Origin: Limnohabitans lacus
Lineage (GTDB): Bacteria > Pseudomonadota > Gammaproteobacteria > Burkholderiales > Burkholderiaceae_C
Reading direction: 5' to 3'
Assembly (NCBI RefSeq): GCF_030053395.1
Contig: NZ_JASGBH010000011.1
Span: 1-64,000 of the forward strand
Length of the DNA: 64,000 nucleotides
Position numbers and translations under genes: made by a program. Under the pieces are notes generated by a model. That model made no database searches and was not told where the DNA came from. It saw nothing but the letters and a program-made list of their open reading frames with translations. Below, piece after piece: positions 26,562 through 35,047 of the stretch; position 1 is the first letter of the stretch, and each line of letters opens with the position of its first letter.

Positions 26562-27278
26562 ATGAGCACAGAATCGCTGCCACAAGTGGACAAGGCCAGC
26601 TGGCGCTTGCCAGAGCAAACTTTGCTGCGCCCCGCCACGGCATCCACGCACCCACCCAAAATACTGATGCTTTACGGCTCCTTGCGCGAGCGCTCGTACA
26701 GCAAGCTGTTGACGCTGGAGGCCGCACGCTTGCTTCAAGCCATGGGGGCCGAGGTCAAGGTCTTCGATCCGCTGGACCTGCCACAGCCCGATGCTTCGCC
26801 AGACAGCCATCCCAAGGTGCAAGAGCTGCGGGCTTTGGCTGCGTGGTCCGAAGGCATGGTCTGGTGTTCGCCTGAGCGCCACGGTGCGATGACGGGCATC
26901 ATGAAAAGCCAAATCGATTGGATCCCTTTGTCGGTGGGCGCGGTGCGACCCACACAAGGCAAAACCTTGGCTGTGATGGAAGTCAGTGGCGGTTCTCAAT
27001 CCTTCAATGCCGTCAACCAAATGCGCATCCTCGGGCGCTGGATGCGGATGCTGACCATCCCCAACCAAAGCTCTGTGGCCAAAGCATTTTTGGAGTTTGA
27101 CGAGGCTGGTCGCATGAAGCCCTCGGCGTATTTCGATCGGGTGGTGGATGTGATGGAAGAGTTGATCAAGTTCACCCTGCTGACGCGTGATGTCGCACCC
27201 TACTTGGTGGACCGTTACAGCGAGCGCAAAGAATCCGCCGAAGCCTTGTCTCAAAGGGTCAACCAAGCCACGCTTTGA
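26562..27278 (+). CDS. arsH: ArsH, NADPH-dependent FMN reductase / organoarsenical oxidase
   Basis: A 238-residue flavodoxin-fold protein. The FMN phosphate loop is [12 protein letters not shown], followed by [21 protein letters not shown] and [21 protein letters not shown] (split here by function), all typical of ArsH. ArsH oxidises trivalent organoarsenicals and reduces flavin or iron in some species. A TTG at 26556 overlapping the channel gene is possible, but the ATG at 26562 is preferred. It is the last gene of the arsR operon proper. Confidence 0.92.
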   Translation: MSTESLPQVDKASWRLPEQTLLRPATASTHPPKILMLYGSLRERSYSKLLTLEAARLLQAMGAEVKVFDPLDLPQPDASPDSHPKVQELRALAAWSEGMVWCSPERHGAMTGIMKSQIDWIPLSVGAVRPTQGKTLAVMEVSGGSQSFNAVNQMRILGRWMRMLTIPNQSSVAKAFLEFDEAGRMKPSAYFDRVVDVMEELIKFTLLTRDVAPYLVDRYSERKESAEALSQRVNQATL

Positions 27279-27337
27279 AGCAGGCGAGTCAGGCCCTGTT
27301 CACACGCCAGCTAAGATGCCCCATCTGAAAGCTTGCT

Positions 27338-28093
27338 GTGGACTTGCCCTTCAACACCGATCCCTTCTTCTACCTCGTGTCTGTGCCCGCCGTGCTTTTG
27401 CTGGGCATCAGCAAAAGTGGCTTCGGCGCAGGGCTGGGCTCTTTGGCCGTGCCCATGATGGCGCTGGCGGTTTCGGTGCCCCAGGCGGCGGCGATCTTGA
27501 TGCCGGTGCTCTTGCTCATGGATGTGCTGGGCATGGCCGCCTACAAAAATGACGTGGATCGCCGGCTGCTGGCCTTCATGCTGCCCTTTGGCTTGCTGGG
27601 CATTGCGCTGGGCACGCTCTTGTTCAAAGCCATGAACCCGCATTGGGTTGCGGGCTTGGTGGGTGGTTTCACTTTGCTGTTTTTAGCGCAGCGCTTGCTG
27701 TTTCCGCCCCAGCCAGACAGTGCGCCGCCGCCACGCTGGTGGGGCGCCATTTTGTTGACCGTCTCGGGCTTTACCAGCTTCATCGCCCATGCAGGCGGGC
27801 CACCGGTCAATGCCTACGCGATCCCACTCAAACTCAAGCCCGTGGTCTTTGCCGGCACGATGGCTTACTTGTTTTTCTACATCAACATGGCCAAGTGGCT
27901 GCCCTATGCATGGTTGGGTTTGCTGGACCTGAACAACCTGGCGACCTCCTTGGTGTTGCTGCCTTTAGCGCCCATGGGGGTGTGGCTGGGCGTGCGCATT
28001 GCCCGGCGCATCCAGCCGTTGATGTTTTACCGCCTGGTGTACGTAGGCATGTTCCTCACCGGCACCAAGTTGCTGTGGGACGGGTTTCATTGA
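27338..28093 (+). CDS. TSUP family permease (sulfite exporter TauE/SafE type)
   Basis: From a GTG at 27338 the protein has 251 residues and about eight hydrophobic segments. It has the family GxSKSGFGAGLGSLAVPMM-like N-terminal motif (seen as GISKSGFGAG) and GFTSFIAHAGGPPVNAYAIP at mid-protein. TSUP proteins export small anions such as sulfite, sulfoacetate or thiosulfate. It lies 59 bp after arsH on the same strand, so co-transcription is possible; a role in arsenic handling is speculative. Confidence 0.87.
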   Translation: MDLPFNTDPFFYLVSVPAVLLLGISKSGFGAGLGSLAVPMMALAVSVPQAAAILMPVLLLMDVLGMAAYKNDVDRRLLAFMLPFGLLGIALGTLLFKAMNPHWVAGLVGGFTLLFLAQRLLFPPQPDSAPPPRWWGAILLTVSGFTSFIAHAGGPPVNAYAIPLKLKPVVFAGTMAYLFFYINMAKWLPYAWLGLLDLNNLATSLVLLPLAPMGVWLGVRIARRIQPLMFYRLVYVGMFLTGTKLLWDGFH

Positions 28094-28163
28094 GCTGGAT
28101 GGTCCAGGCGATCAAGCATCAAAATTTTTCTTTACTCAGTGAGTGTGAAAGCTGTGTGAAACA

Positions 28164-28198
28164 GGCCCGATTAACCCTAGAAACAACGGCCCGATTAA
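28164..28198. repeat. Direct repeat upstream of porin
   Basis: GGCCCGATTAA occurs twice (28164-28174 and 28188-28198), 24 bp apart, in the 236-bp gap before the porin gene. The spacing is close to two helical turns and a bit, so it may be a regulator site; no regulator is suggested. Nothing else is seen in the gap. Confidence 0.35.
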
Positions 28199-28329
28199 TT
28201 CACAGAATTGTCACCTTTCATCGTTTCAATAGAGCCACTTCCAATCAGGAAGCTCGATTGAACCCACAGAAGTTTGCAAGACAAATTCTCACGTGTGTTC
28301 AGTTTTTGAAACAACTGGAAATACTCACC

Positions 28330-29388
28330 ATGAAAAAAACTCTCCTGGCCTTGGCCGTTCTGGCCGCCACCACAGCACAAGCTCAAAGCTCCGTGACTTT
28401 GTACGGCATCGCTGACGTGGCCTACAACAAATCCGTCGTCACCAGCAGCGCCGGTGTCAAAACTGAGACCAACGATTTCATCACCAATGGCCTGTCTGCC
28501 AGCCGCGTAGGCTTCAAAGGCGACCGTGAAATCGCCCCCGGTTTGAAAGCCAATTTCGTGATGGAATTTGAGGTCGATCCCAGCACAGAAACACAAACCA
28601 TCAAAACACGCACAGGCACTGTGGGCTTGAGCGGTGGTCTGGGTGGCGCAACGTTTGGTCGCCGCAACACATTGATCAAAGACATCGAATACACCTTTGA
28701 CGTCAACATGGACCCCACCGCTGCAGGTTACTTGGGCAACTACGCCCGTGACTCCCGCCGCGATGACGTGGTGACCTACACCACACCCGTTTTCAACGGT
28801 TTCTCGGCGGATGTGCAAATTGGCTTGGGTTCCACCACCAAAGTAACCAATGCCGCTGGTGTTGTCGATGCCACCAACAACGGTAAAACGGGCGATTCGA
28901 CGGCTTTTGGCTTGAACTACAGCAACGGACCTCTGGCTGTGAAGTTCGGTACCGAAACCGTCAAGAACACCGTCAAAGACATCAAAGTGGCGGGCTACAC
29001 CGTGGCCAAAGCGACGGCTGTCGATGACTTCAAGAACGATGCTTTGGGCGCTTCCTACGACCTGGGCATGGCCAAGTTGTTCTTTGTGAACACCAAGTCC
29101 AAGCAAGGCACAGAAGCCACCAAAGTCACGTTTGACACCAACAACGTCGGTGTTCGCGTACCCGTGGGTGCTTTCACCTTCAACGCCAACATCAGCGAAG
29201 GCAAGGCCAAGCTGACCAACTCCGCCACCAAGGCCGACATGAGTGGTGTGCAGTTGAGCGTTTGGTACGCCCTGAACAAGGACACAACCCTGTATGGCAT
29301 CTATGGCAACGAGAAAATCAAGCACCCGACTTTGACCACATCGCCTGAGCAAAAGAGCATGTTGTTCGGTCTGCGCTACACCTTCTGA
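28330..29388 (+). CDS. Gram-negative general porin (OmpC-like, Porin_4)
   Basis: A 352-residue outer-membrane beta-barrel with a clear signal peptide (MKKTLLALAVLAATTAQAQ) and the betaproteobacterial porin opening SSVTLYGIADVAYN. Other porin marks are SRVGFKGDREIAPGLKANF and the C-terminal aromatic FGLRYTF. It forms a diffusion channel for small solutes. The frame is open from 27643 but only the ATG at 28330 starts a signal peptide. It is monocistronic, ending in a strong terminator. Proximity to phosphate genes could suggest an anion porin but nothing in the sequence proves it. Confidence 0.93.
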   Translation: MKKTLLALAVLAATTAQAQSSVTLYGIADVAYNKSVVTSSAGVKTETNDFITNGLSASRVGFKGDREIAPGLKANFVMEFEVDPSTETQTIKTRTGTVGLSGGLGGATFGRRNTLIKDIEYTFDVNMDPTAAGYLGNYARDSRRDDVVTYTTPVFNGFSADVQIGLGSTTKVTNAAGVVDATNNGKTGDSTAFGLNYSNGPLAVKFGTETVKNTVKDIKVAGYTVAKATAVDDFKNDALGASYDLGMAKLFFVNTKSKQGTEATKVTFDTNNVGVRVPVGAFTFNANISEGKAKLTNSATKADMSGVQLSVWYALNKDTTLYGIYGNEKIKHPTLTTSPEQKSMLFGLRYTF

Positions 29389-29409
29389 TCGAACAGATCT
29401 CCAAGGTGG

Positions 29410-29440
29410 AAAGGGCCCGTTGCAAGCGGGCCCTTTTTCA
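29410..29440 (+). terminator. Rho-independent terminator of porin gene
   Basis: AAAGGGCCCG (29410-29419) pairs perfectly with CGGGCCCTTT (29427-29436) around a 7-base loop, followed by further Ts. It lies 21 bp after the porin stop. Confidence 0.9.
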
Positions 29441-29507
29441 TGGCGGGCTTGTCCTCTTGCTTGCCTGTCCTGAAAACCCAGTCTTTGATGCATGCGCGCC
29501 GATCAAG

Positions 29508-29525
29508 ACGTCACGAAACTTTCAT
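29508..29525 (+). promoter_or_regulatory. Candidate Pho box before olsB-plcP-agt
   Basis: ACGTCACGAAACTTTCAT matches 13 of 18 positions of the PhoB consensus CTGTCATAWAWCTGTCAY, with the two TCA-type half-sites 11 bp apart. It is 66 bp before the first gene of the lipid operon. Confidence 0.5.
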
Positions 29526-29591
29526 GCATCCGACTTTGGGTTGTCACGCACGCCTTGGATCATTGACGCACAGATCCAAAGGAGTGTTCTC

Positions 29592-30434
29592 ATGAAAGAG
29601 TTGCCCAACCCCACCTTCGCACTGTCCCCCTTGAATTTGCCCAGGGGGTCACTTCATCCGGCGCAGTCGAACGCCGCTGTGGATTTCATGCCTCGCCGCG
29701 CCCAAAGCGCTATTGAGGTCAGTTGGGCAAAGCATCAAGACGAAGTCCGCGAAGCACAGCGTCTGAGGTTTGACATTTTTGGCACCGAGATGGGTGCCCG
29801 TTTGTCCACCAAGGTGCCCGGCCATGACATCGATTTGTTCGATGACTATTGCGAGCATTTGTTGGTGCGCGAAACCGAAACCGGTCAGGTGATTGGCACC
29901 TACCGCGTGTTGACGCCCGAGCAAGCCAAGCGCGCAGGCAGTACCTACAGCGATACCGAATTTGACCTGACCCGTCTGCGTGACATGCGCAGCCGCATGG
30001 TGGAGCTGGGCCGCAGCTGTGTGCATGCGGATCACCGCCAAGGCGGCGTGATCATGGCCCTGTGGGGTGCCTTGTTTGAATTCATGGAGCGCAATCGCCT
30101 GGATGTGATGATTGGCTGCGCCAGCATCCCGATGCTGCACAACGGCATCGTCACCGGCAACGCGGCGGCCAGCATTTGGCACCAATTGCGCGAGACCCAC
30201 TTGGCGCCTATTCAGCACCATGTTCGCCCCCGTTTGCCACTGCCTGTGGACCAGCTGGAACACGATTTGTCGATTGCCCCCCCCGCGCTGATCAAAGGCT
30301 ATTTGCGCTTGGGGGCCAAAATTTTGGGTGCACCCGCCTGGGACCCCGACTTCAACACGGCCGATCTGCCCATGCTGATGCAAACCGCAGACATTCCTGC
30401 GCGTTACCGCCGCCACTTTGCAGGGAATGCCTGA
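29592..30434 (+). CDS. olsB: OlsB-like L-ornithine N-alpha-acyltransferase (hemolysin-like GNAT)
   Basis: A 280-residue acyltransferase of the Acetyltransf_5/OlsB group, with AQRLRFDIFGTEMGARL as the typical first motif, LLVRETETGQVIGTYRVL, and ELGRSCVHADHR. OlsB transfers a 3-hydroxy fatty acid from ACP to ornithine, the first step to the phosphorus-free ornithine lipid; OlsA, needed for the second acylation, is not in the window. AAAGGAG lies 7 bp before the ATG at 29592. The stop overlaps the plcP start (TGATG), so it is the first gene of a three-gene operon behind a candidate Pho box. Another N-acyl amino acid synthase activity remains possible. Confidence 0.8.
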   Translation: MKELPNPTFALSPLNLPRGSLHPAQSNAAVDFMPRRAQSAIEVSWAKHQDEVREAQRLRFDIFGTEMGARLSTKVPGHDIDLFDDYCEHLLVRETETGQVIGTYRVLTPEQAKRAGSTYSDTEFDLTRLRDMRSRMVELGRSCVHADHRQGGVIMALWGALFEFMERNRLDVMIGCASIPMLHNGIVTGNAAASIWHQLRETHLAPIQHHVRPRLPLPVDQLEHDLSIAPPALIKGYLRLGAKILGAPAWDPDFNTADLPMLMQTADIPARYRRHFAGNA

Positions 30435-31330
30435 TGCGTGTGCCCACCGCAGACCTGCAAACGACCATGTTGTTTGAGGCGTCACCGATCAAGGCACGCT
30501 CGACGGGGGATGCCCCTCAATCCATGGACGATGACGAGACGCCCGCAGGCCGAACCCGCTTGCGGGCGATTTTCATTTCGGACCTGCACATCGGCACACC
30601 GGGCTTCCAGGCCGATGCCTTGCTGGACTTCTTGAAGCACCACCCCAGCGACACCTTGTACCTGGTGGGGGACATCGTCGATGGCTGGCAGTTGCGCCGC
30701 CGTTGGTTTTGGCCGCAAAGTCACAACGATGTGGTGCAAAAGTTGCTCCGCCGTGCGCGCAAAGGCTGCCGCGTGATTTATGTGCCGGGCAACCACGACG
30801 AGTTCGCGCGCCACTTTGCGGGCCATGCCTTTGGCGGTATCGAGGTGGTTCACGACACGGTTCACACCACGGCCACGGGCCAAAATTTGTGGGTCATCCA
30901 CGGCGACCATTTCGATGGCGTGATCCAGTGTGCCAAATGGCTCGCCTATGTGGGTGACTGCTTGTACGAGTTGACGCTCAAGCTCAACCGCCACCTGAAC
31001 ACCGGGCGCGCTCGCATGGGCTTGGGTTACTGGTCTTTGTCGGCTTACCTCAAATTGAAGGTGAAAAAAGCCGTCAACTTCATCAGCGACTTTGAAGTCG
31101 CGGTGGCGCAAGAGGCCAAGCGCCGTGGTTTCGACGGCGCGGTGTGTGGGCACATCCACCACGCCGAGATTCGCGACATCAACGGCATCTTGTATTGCAA
31201 CGATGGCGATTGGGTCGAGAGCCGCAGCGCCTTGGTCGAGCACATGGATGGCCGTTTGGAGATCATCCATTGGGGCGAAGGCGCGGTCATGACGGTGCGC
31301 GAGATGAACGCTGTGGAGGCTTTGGTATGA
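30434..31330 (+). CDS. plcP: PlcP-like phospholipase C, calcineurin-type metallophosphoesterase
   Basis: The 298-residue metallophosphoesterase has all metal ligands in order: FISDLHIG, LVGDIVDGW, YVPGNHDEF, IHGDHFD and CGHIHHAEI. It would usually be labelled LpxH-like, but WFWPQSHNDVVQKLLRRARK and the long insert before the last His motif match my memory of the Sinorhizobium PlcP family, which cuts phospholipids to diacylglycerol during phosphate starvation. Coupling to an Agt-type glycosyltransferase downstream (ATGA) is the signature arrangement for that pathway. The first 40 residues precede the catalytic fold and are unconserved-looking. True LpxH (lipid A synthesis) is the alternative, less favoured because of the neighbours. 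Confidence 0.82.
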   Translation: MRVPTADLQTTMLFEASPIKARSTGDAPQSMDDDETPAGRTRLRAIFISDLHIGTPGFQADALLDFLKHHPSDTLYLVGDIVDGWQLRRRWFWPQSHNDVVQKLLRRARKGCRVIYVPGNHDEFARHFAGHAFGGIEVVHDTVHTTATGQNLWVIHGDHFDGVIQCAKWLAYVGDCLYELTLKLNRHLNTGRARMGLGYWSLSAYLKLKVKKAVNFISDFEVAVAQEAKRRGFDGAVCGHIHHAEIRDINGILYCNDGDWVESRSALVEHMDGRLEIIHWGEGAVMTVREMNAVEALV

Positions 31331-32415
31331 AACTGGCACTGATCACCGATGCCTGGCATCCGCAAGTCAATGGCGTGGTCACCACGCTGCACGAGCTGGT
31401 GGCCGCTTTGGCTCCACTGGGTGTGCAGGTCGAGGTGATCCACCCCGGTCTTTTTGAAAACAAACCCTGCCCAGGCTACAAAGGCATTGATTTGGCGGTG
31501 CGCCCGGCCAAGCGTTTGACCGAGATGCTCGATGCCATGCAGCCCGATGCCATCCACTTGGCCACCGAAGGCCCGTTGGGCTGGGCGGGTCGCCGCTATG
31601 GCCTCAAGCGCCGCTTGGCATTCACCACAGCGTTTCACACCAAGTTCCCTGAAATCTTGCATGCCGCTTTGCGTGTGCCCCTGTCGTGGGGCTATGCCTT
31701 GTTCCGTCACTTTCACCGTCCTTCGTCGGGGGTGATGGTGCCCACCCAGGGCGTGCTGGACATGCTCAAAGGCCGAGGCTTTGAAAATCTCAAGCCTTGG
31801 ACGCATGGCGTGGACCTGGGCTTGTTCGCGTACCACGACAAACCGCTGGACTTGCCTGCACTGGCGCATTTGCCCAGACCTTTGTCTTTGTTCGTGGGCC
31901 GTGTGTCTTACGAAAAAAACATCGAAGCCTTCTTGTCCATGAAGCTGCCGGGCACCCGTATCGTGTGCGGGGTGGGACCTTTGGAAGACAGTTTGCGCCA
32001 GCGCTTTCCCAGTGTGGTCTGGATGGGCGTTTTGCCTCGCCATGAATTGGCGCAGATATATGCCGCCAGTGATGTGTTTGTGTTCCCTTCGAAAAACGAG
32101 ACCTTTGGCTTGGTCATGCTTGAAGCCATGGCTTGCGGCACGCCTGTGGCTGCCTACCCCGTCGATGGCCCCTTGCAGGTCTTGGGGGCAGACACAGTCG
32201 GCGTGATGGGGGGTGTTTTGCACGAAGACCTTCAGCAAGCCGTGACCCAAGCCCTGCGCATTCCGCGAGCCCAGGCGCGGCGACGGGCCATGCACTTTGA
32301 CTGGCCTCAGACGGCGCAAAGCTTTGCTTCTCATCTGGTGGATGTGCGCCAGCGTACCGAGTGTGACGCGAACGCTTCACATAATGGTCATCAAATTGAC
32401 TTGAATGGTTCTTAG
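31327..32415 (+). CDS. agt: GT4 glycosyltransferase, Agt-like (diacylglycerol glycosyltransferase)
   Basis: The 362-residue GT-B fold enzyme begins KLALITDAWHPQVNGVVTTL and has the donor-binding segment SLFVGRVSYEKNIEAFL. The E-x7-E motif appears in SKNETFGLVMLEAMACGTPV. Together with PlcP, Agt-type enzymes convert the diacylglycerol released from phospholipids into glycolipids, replacing phospholipid in P-starved cells. The start overlaps the plcP stop. The sugar donor cannot be read. A mannosyltransferase of another pathway is the alternative. The end of the gene contains the candidate Pho box of ppk1. Confidence 0.82.
   Translation: MKLALITDAWHPQVNGVVTTLHELVAALAPLGVQVEVIHPGLFENKPCPGYKGIDLAVRPAKRLTEMLDAMQPDAIHLATEGPLGWAGRRYGLKRRLAFTTAFHTKFPEILHAALRVPLSWGYALFRHFHRPSSGVMVPTQGVLDMLKGRGFENLKPWTHGVDLGLFAYHDKPLDLPALAHLPRPLSLFVGRVSYEKNIEAFLSMKLPGTRIVCGVGPLEDSLRQRFPSVVWMGVLPRHELAQIYAASDVFVFPSKNETFGLVMLEAMACGTPVAAYPVDGPLQVLGADTVGVMGGVLHEDLQQAVTQALRIPRAQARRRAMHFDWPQTAQSFASHLVDVRQRTECDANASHNGHQIDLNGS
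32374..32391 (+). promoter_or_regulatory. Candidate Pho box before ppk1
   Basis: GCTTCACATAATGGTCAT fits 12 of 18 positions of the PhoB consensus, with TTCA and GTCA half-sites 11 bp apart. It overlaps the 3' end of the glycosyltransferase gene, 58 bp before ppk1, giving ppk1 a possible own promoter. Confidence 0.45.
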
Positions 32416-32448
32416 GATCAGAACGCAACGAGACGAAAACCAAAAACC

Positions 32449-34533
32449 ATGAGTTCTGAATCCTCCAAAAGTCACAGTGACAAAGCGCCATCGCACCTGT
32501 TGGACCGCGACTTGAGCATTCTGGCTTTCAATGAGCGGGTGCTCGATTGGGCGCACCGCCCAGATGTGCCCTTGCTGGAGCGCTTGCGCTATTTGTGCAT
32601 CGTCTCGTCCAACCTCGACGAATTTTTCGAGGTCCGCGCCGAGCCCCACGTGATGGGCGCTTTGCAAGGCCTGCGCACCGGGCCCTACACACAAGACAGT
32701 TGGTCGGCCATCACCGAGCAGGCCAACGCCATGGTGGCTCGTCAGTACACGCTGTACAACGACGATTTGTTGCCCGCTTTGGAGCGCCAAGGCTTTCGCA
32801 TCCTCTCGCACGGCGAACGCAACGCCGAGCAGCGCCGCTGGGTGCGCAGTTATTTCCAGCGCGAAGTCCAGCCCTTGCTGGTGCCGGTGGGGCTCGATCC
32901 CGCACACCCTTTTCCGCAGGTGGCCAACAAGTCTTTGAACTTCATTGTTCAGCTCTCAGGCAAAGACGCCTTTGGCCGCTCCAATGAAATCGCCATCGTC
33001 AAAGTGCCACGCGTTTTGCCGCGCTTGATCCCGCTGCCGGCCAAACTGTGTGGCGGCGCGACCTCGTTCGTGCTGCTGTCGAGCGTGATCCGTGCGCATC
33101 TGGCCGAATTGTTCCCGGGGCGTGGGGTGGGGCAGTTCTCCCAGTTCCGTGTGACGCGCCATTCCGACTTGGCGGTGGACGAGGACGACGTGGGCAACCT
33201 GCGCACCGCTTTGCGCCAGGGCCTGCAACACCGCAACTACGGCCAAGCCGTTCGCCTGGAGGTGTCTTCGGACTGCTCCTTGCGCTTGGCCGAGTATTTG
33301 CGCAAAGAATTTCAACTGCCCGAGTTGTCGGTGTTCCGTGTCAACGGGCCGGTGAACTTGGTGCGACTGATGCAGCTGATCGATCTGGCGCAAGCCCCTC
33401 ATTTGCTGTTTCCGCCTTACAAGGCCAGCTATCCGCAGCAATTGCCTGCGCACGGCTCGATCCTGTCGCGCTTGCGCGAAGGTGATGTGCTGATCCATCA
33501 ACCCTTTGAAAGCTTTGACGGCGTGCTGGCCTTTTTGCGCGAAGCGGTGTCCGACCCGAACGTGCTGGCCATCAAGCAAACCATCTACCGCACCGGCAGC
33601 GATCCGGCCATGATCGATCTGCTGCGCGAGGCGGTGCGTCAGGGCAAAGAGGTCACGGCGGTGGTCGAGCTCAAGGCCCGGTTTGACGAAGAGGCCAACA
33701 TCAACTGGGCCGAGCAACTTGAATCGATCGGTGCGCAGGTGGTGTATGGCGTGGTGGGGCTCAAAACCCACGCCAAAATGCTGTTGGTCACGCGCCGCGA
33801 AGGCCGCAGCTTGCGCCGGTATGGTCACTTGTCCACGGGCAACTACAACCCTCGCACGGCCAGGCTTTACACCGACATCAGCTACCTGACGGCCGACCCC
33901 GCCATCACCCTGGACATGGACCAGTTGTTTGGTCACTTGGCCAGTCAAAGCAGTTTGCCCAAGATGAAGCGTTTGCTGGTGGCACCGTTCACGCTGCACA
34001 CCGACATGCTCTCGCGCATCCGCGCCGCAGGCACAGCAGCGGCTGCAGGTCGGGGCGGTCGCATTGTTTTGAAGATGAATTCGCTGACCGATGTGCCCAT
34101 GGTGGAAGCCCTGATGGCCGCAGGTCAGCAAGGTGCCCAGATCGACTTGGTCATCCGCGGGGCCTGCATATTGCCCGCCGGTGTGCCCGGCGTGAGCGAA
34201 AACATCCGGGTGCGCTCGGTCATTGGCCGCTTTTTGGAGCATTCGCGCGTGTTTTATTTCCGGGCCGGTGAGACCGAGTCTTTGTACCTGTCGAGTGCCG
34301 ACTGGATGAGCCGCAACATGATGCGCCGTGTCGAGTTGGCTTGGCCCGTGGACGACCCGGCGCTGCGCCAGCGCATCATCGATGAATGCTTGCTGGCCTA
34401 TTTACACGACAGCAAAGACGCTTGGGACTTGGCCCCCGATGGTCGTTATCACCGCGTAGGACTGCATGCAAAGGGTCACGGCGCACAAAACGCTTTGATG
34501 GCGCGTTACACCGCCGCACCTTCGCAGGCGTGA
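32449..34533 (+). CDS. ppk1: Polyphosphate kinase 1
   Basis: The 694-residue PPK1 makes long-chain polyphosphate from ATP. It has the N-terminal RDLSILAFNERVLDWA, SNLDEFFEVRA, the autophosphorylated His441 in GLKTHAKMLLV, and a second conserved His598 in FLEHSRVFYF; YGHLSTGNYNP is also typical. Length is normal for the family. It follows the lipid operon after 33 bp and is followed 2 bp later by a SixA-type phosphatase gene. A possible Pho box upstream suggests induction by phosphate starvation. Confidence 0.96.
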   Translation: MSSESSKSHSDKAPSHLLDRDLSILAFNERVLDWAHRPDVPLLERLRYLCIVSSNLDEFFEVRAEPHVMGALQGLRTGPYTQDSWSAITEQANAMVARQYTLYNDDLLPALERQGFRILSHGERNAEQRRWVRSYFQREVQPLLVPVGLDPAHPFPQVANKSLNFIVQLSGKDAFGRSNEIAIVKVPRVLPRLIPLPAKLCGGATSFVLLSSVIRAHLAELFPGRGVGQFSQFRVTRHSDLAVDEDDVGNLRTALRQGLQHRNYGQAVRLEVSSDCSLRLAEYLRKEFQLPELSVFRVNGPVNLVRLMQLIDLAQAPHLLFPPYKASYPQQLPAHGSILSRLREGDVLIHQPFESFDGVLAFLREAVSDPNVLAIKQTIYRTGSDPAMIDLLREAVRQGKEVTAVVELKARFDEEANINWAEQLESIGAQVVYGVVGLKTHAKMLLVTRREGRSLRRYGHLSTGNYNPRTARLYTDISYLTADPAITLDMDQLFGHLASQSSLPKMKRLLVAPFTLHTDMLSRIRAAGTAAAAGRGGRIVLKMNSLTDVPMVEALMAAGQQGAQIDLVIRGACILPAGVPGVSENIRVRSVIGRFLEHSRVFYFRAGETESLYLSSADWMSRNMMRRVELAWPVDDPALRQRIIDECLLAYLHDSKDAWDLAPDGRYHRVGLHAKGHGAQNALMARYTAAPSQA

Positions 34534-34535
34534 GC

Positions 34536-34997
34536 ATGGACTTGATCTTGTGGCGACATGCGGAAGCCCACGATGCCGAACCGGGGCAAGACGATTTGCG
34601 AAGGGTCTTGACCCCCCGAGGTGAAAAACACGCCACGCGCATGGCGGTGTGGCTGGACCGCCAATTGCCCGAAGGCGTGCGCATTTTGACCAGCCCCGCG
34701 CTTCGGGCCGAGCAAACCGTGAAAGCCTTGGGCCGCAAATACAAAGTGCGCGATGCATTGTCACCCGGTGCGTCGGTGGACGACCTGCTGGAAGCGGCCG
34801 GTTGGCCCGACGCCAAGTGTCCCGTGGTCTTGGTGGGCCACCAGCCCACCTTGGGCGAGTTGGCGGCCAAGCTGCTCAAGATGGGGGAGGGCACTTGCCC
34901 CATCCGCAAAGGCGCTGTCTGGTGGTTGCGCAGCCGCCAGCGCGAGGACAGCGAGCAAACGGTGATCGTGTCGGTCACCACGCCTGAGCGGCTTTAG
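34536..34997 (+). CDS. sixA: SixA-type histidine phosphatase
   Basis: A 153-residue histidine-phosphatase-superfamily protein with the RHG-type motif LWRHAEAHDAE at the N-terminus and VVLVGHQPTLGELA carrying the second catalytic His. SixA removes phosphate from phospho-His proteins such as PTS or ArcB-type components; beside ppk1 it could also act on another phospho-compound. The ATG at 34536 follows the ppk1 stop by 2 bp; a longer frame overlapping ppk1 is not used. Confidence 0.88.
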   Translation: MDLILWRHAEAHDAEPGQDDLRRVLTPRGEKHATRMAVWLDRQLPEGVRILTSPALRAEQTVKALGRKYKVRDALSPGASVDDLLEAAGWPDAKCPVVLVGHQPTLGELAAKLLKMGEGTCPIRKGAVWWLRSRQREDSEQTVIVSVTTPERL

Positions 34998-35007
34998 TGC
35001 CCTCAAT

Positions 35008-35043
35008 GCCCTAAAGGCCCTAAAGGCCTTAAAGGCCTTAAAG
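35008..35043. repeat. Four tandem 9-bp repeats
   Basis: GCCCTAAAG, GCCCTAAAG, GCCTTAAAG, GCCTTAAAG follow one another exactly, between convergent sixA and the basic-protein gene. The third and fourth copies create AAGGCCTT palindromes. It might be a slippage-prone minisatellite or part of a terminator. Confidence 0.85.
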
Positions 35044-35047
35044 CGTT

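Noticed and set aside
27643-28329. N-terminal extension of the porin frame overlapping the TSUP gene
   Set aside because: The extension is out of frame with TSUP and the signal peptide begins at 28330.
30434-31330. Calling the metallophosphoesterase LpxH of lipid A synthesis
   Set aside because: Motifs allow it, but the operon with OlsB and an Agt-type glycosyltransferase and the WPQSHNDVVQKLL segment point to PlcP; kept only as an alternative.
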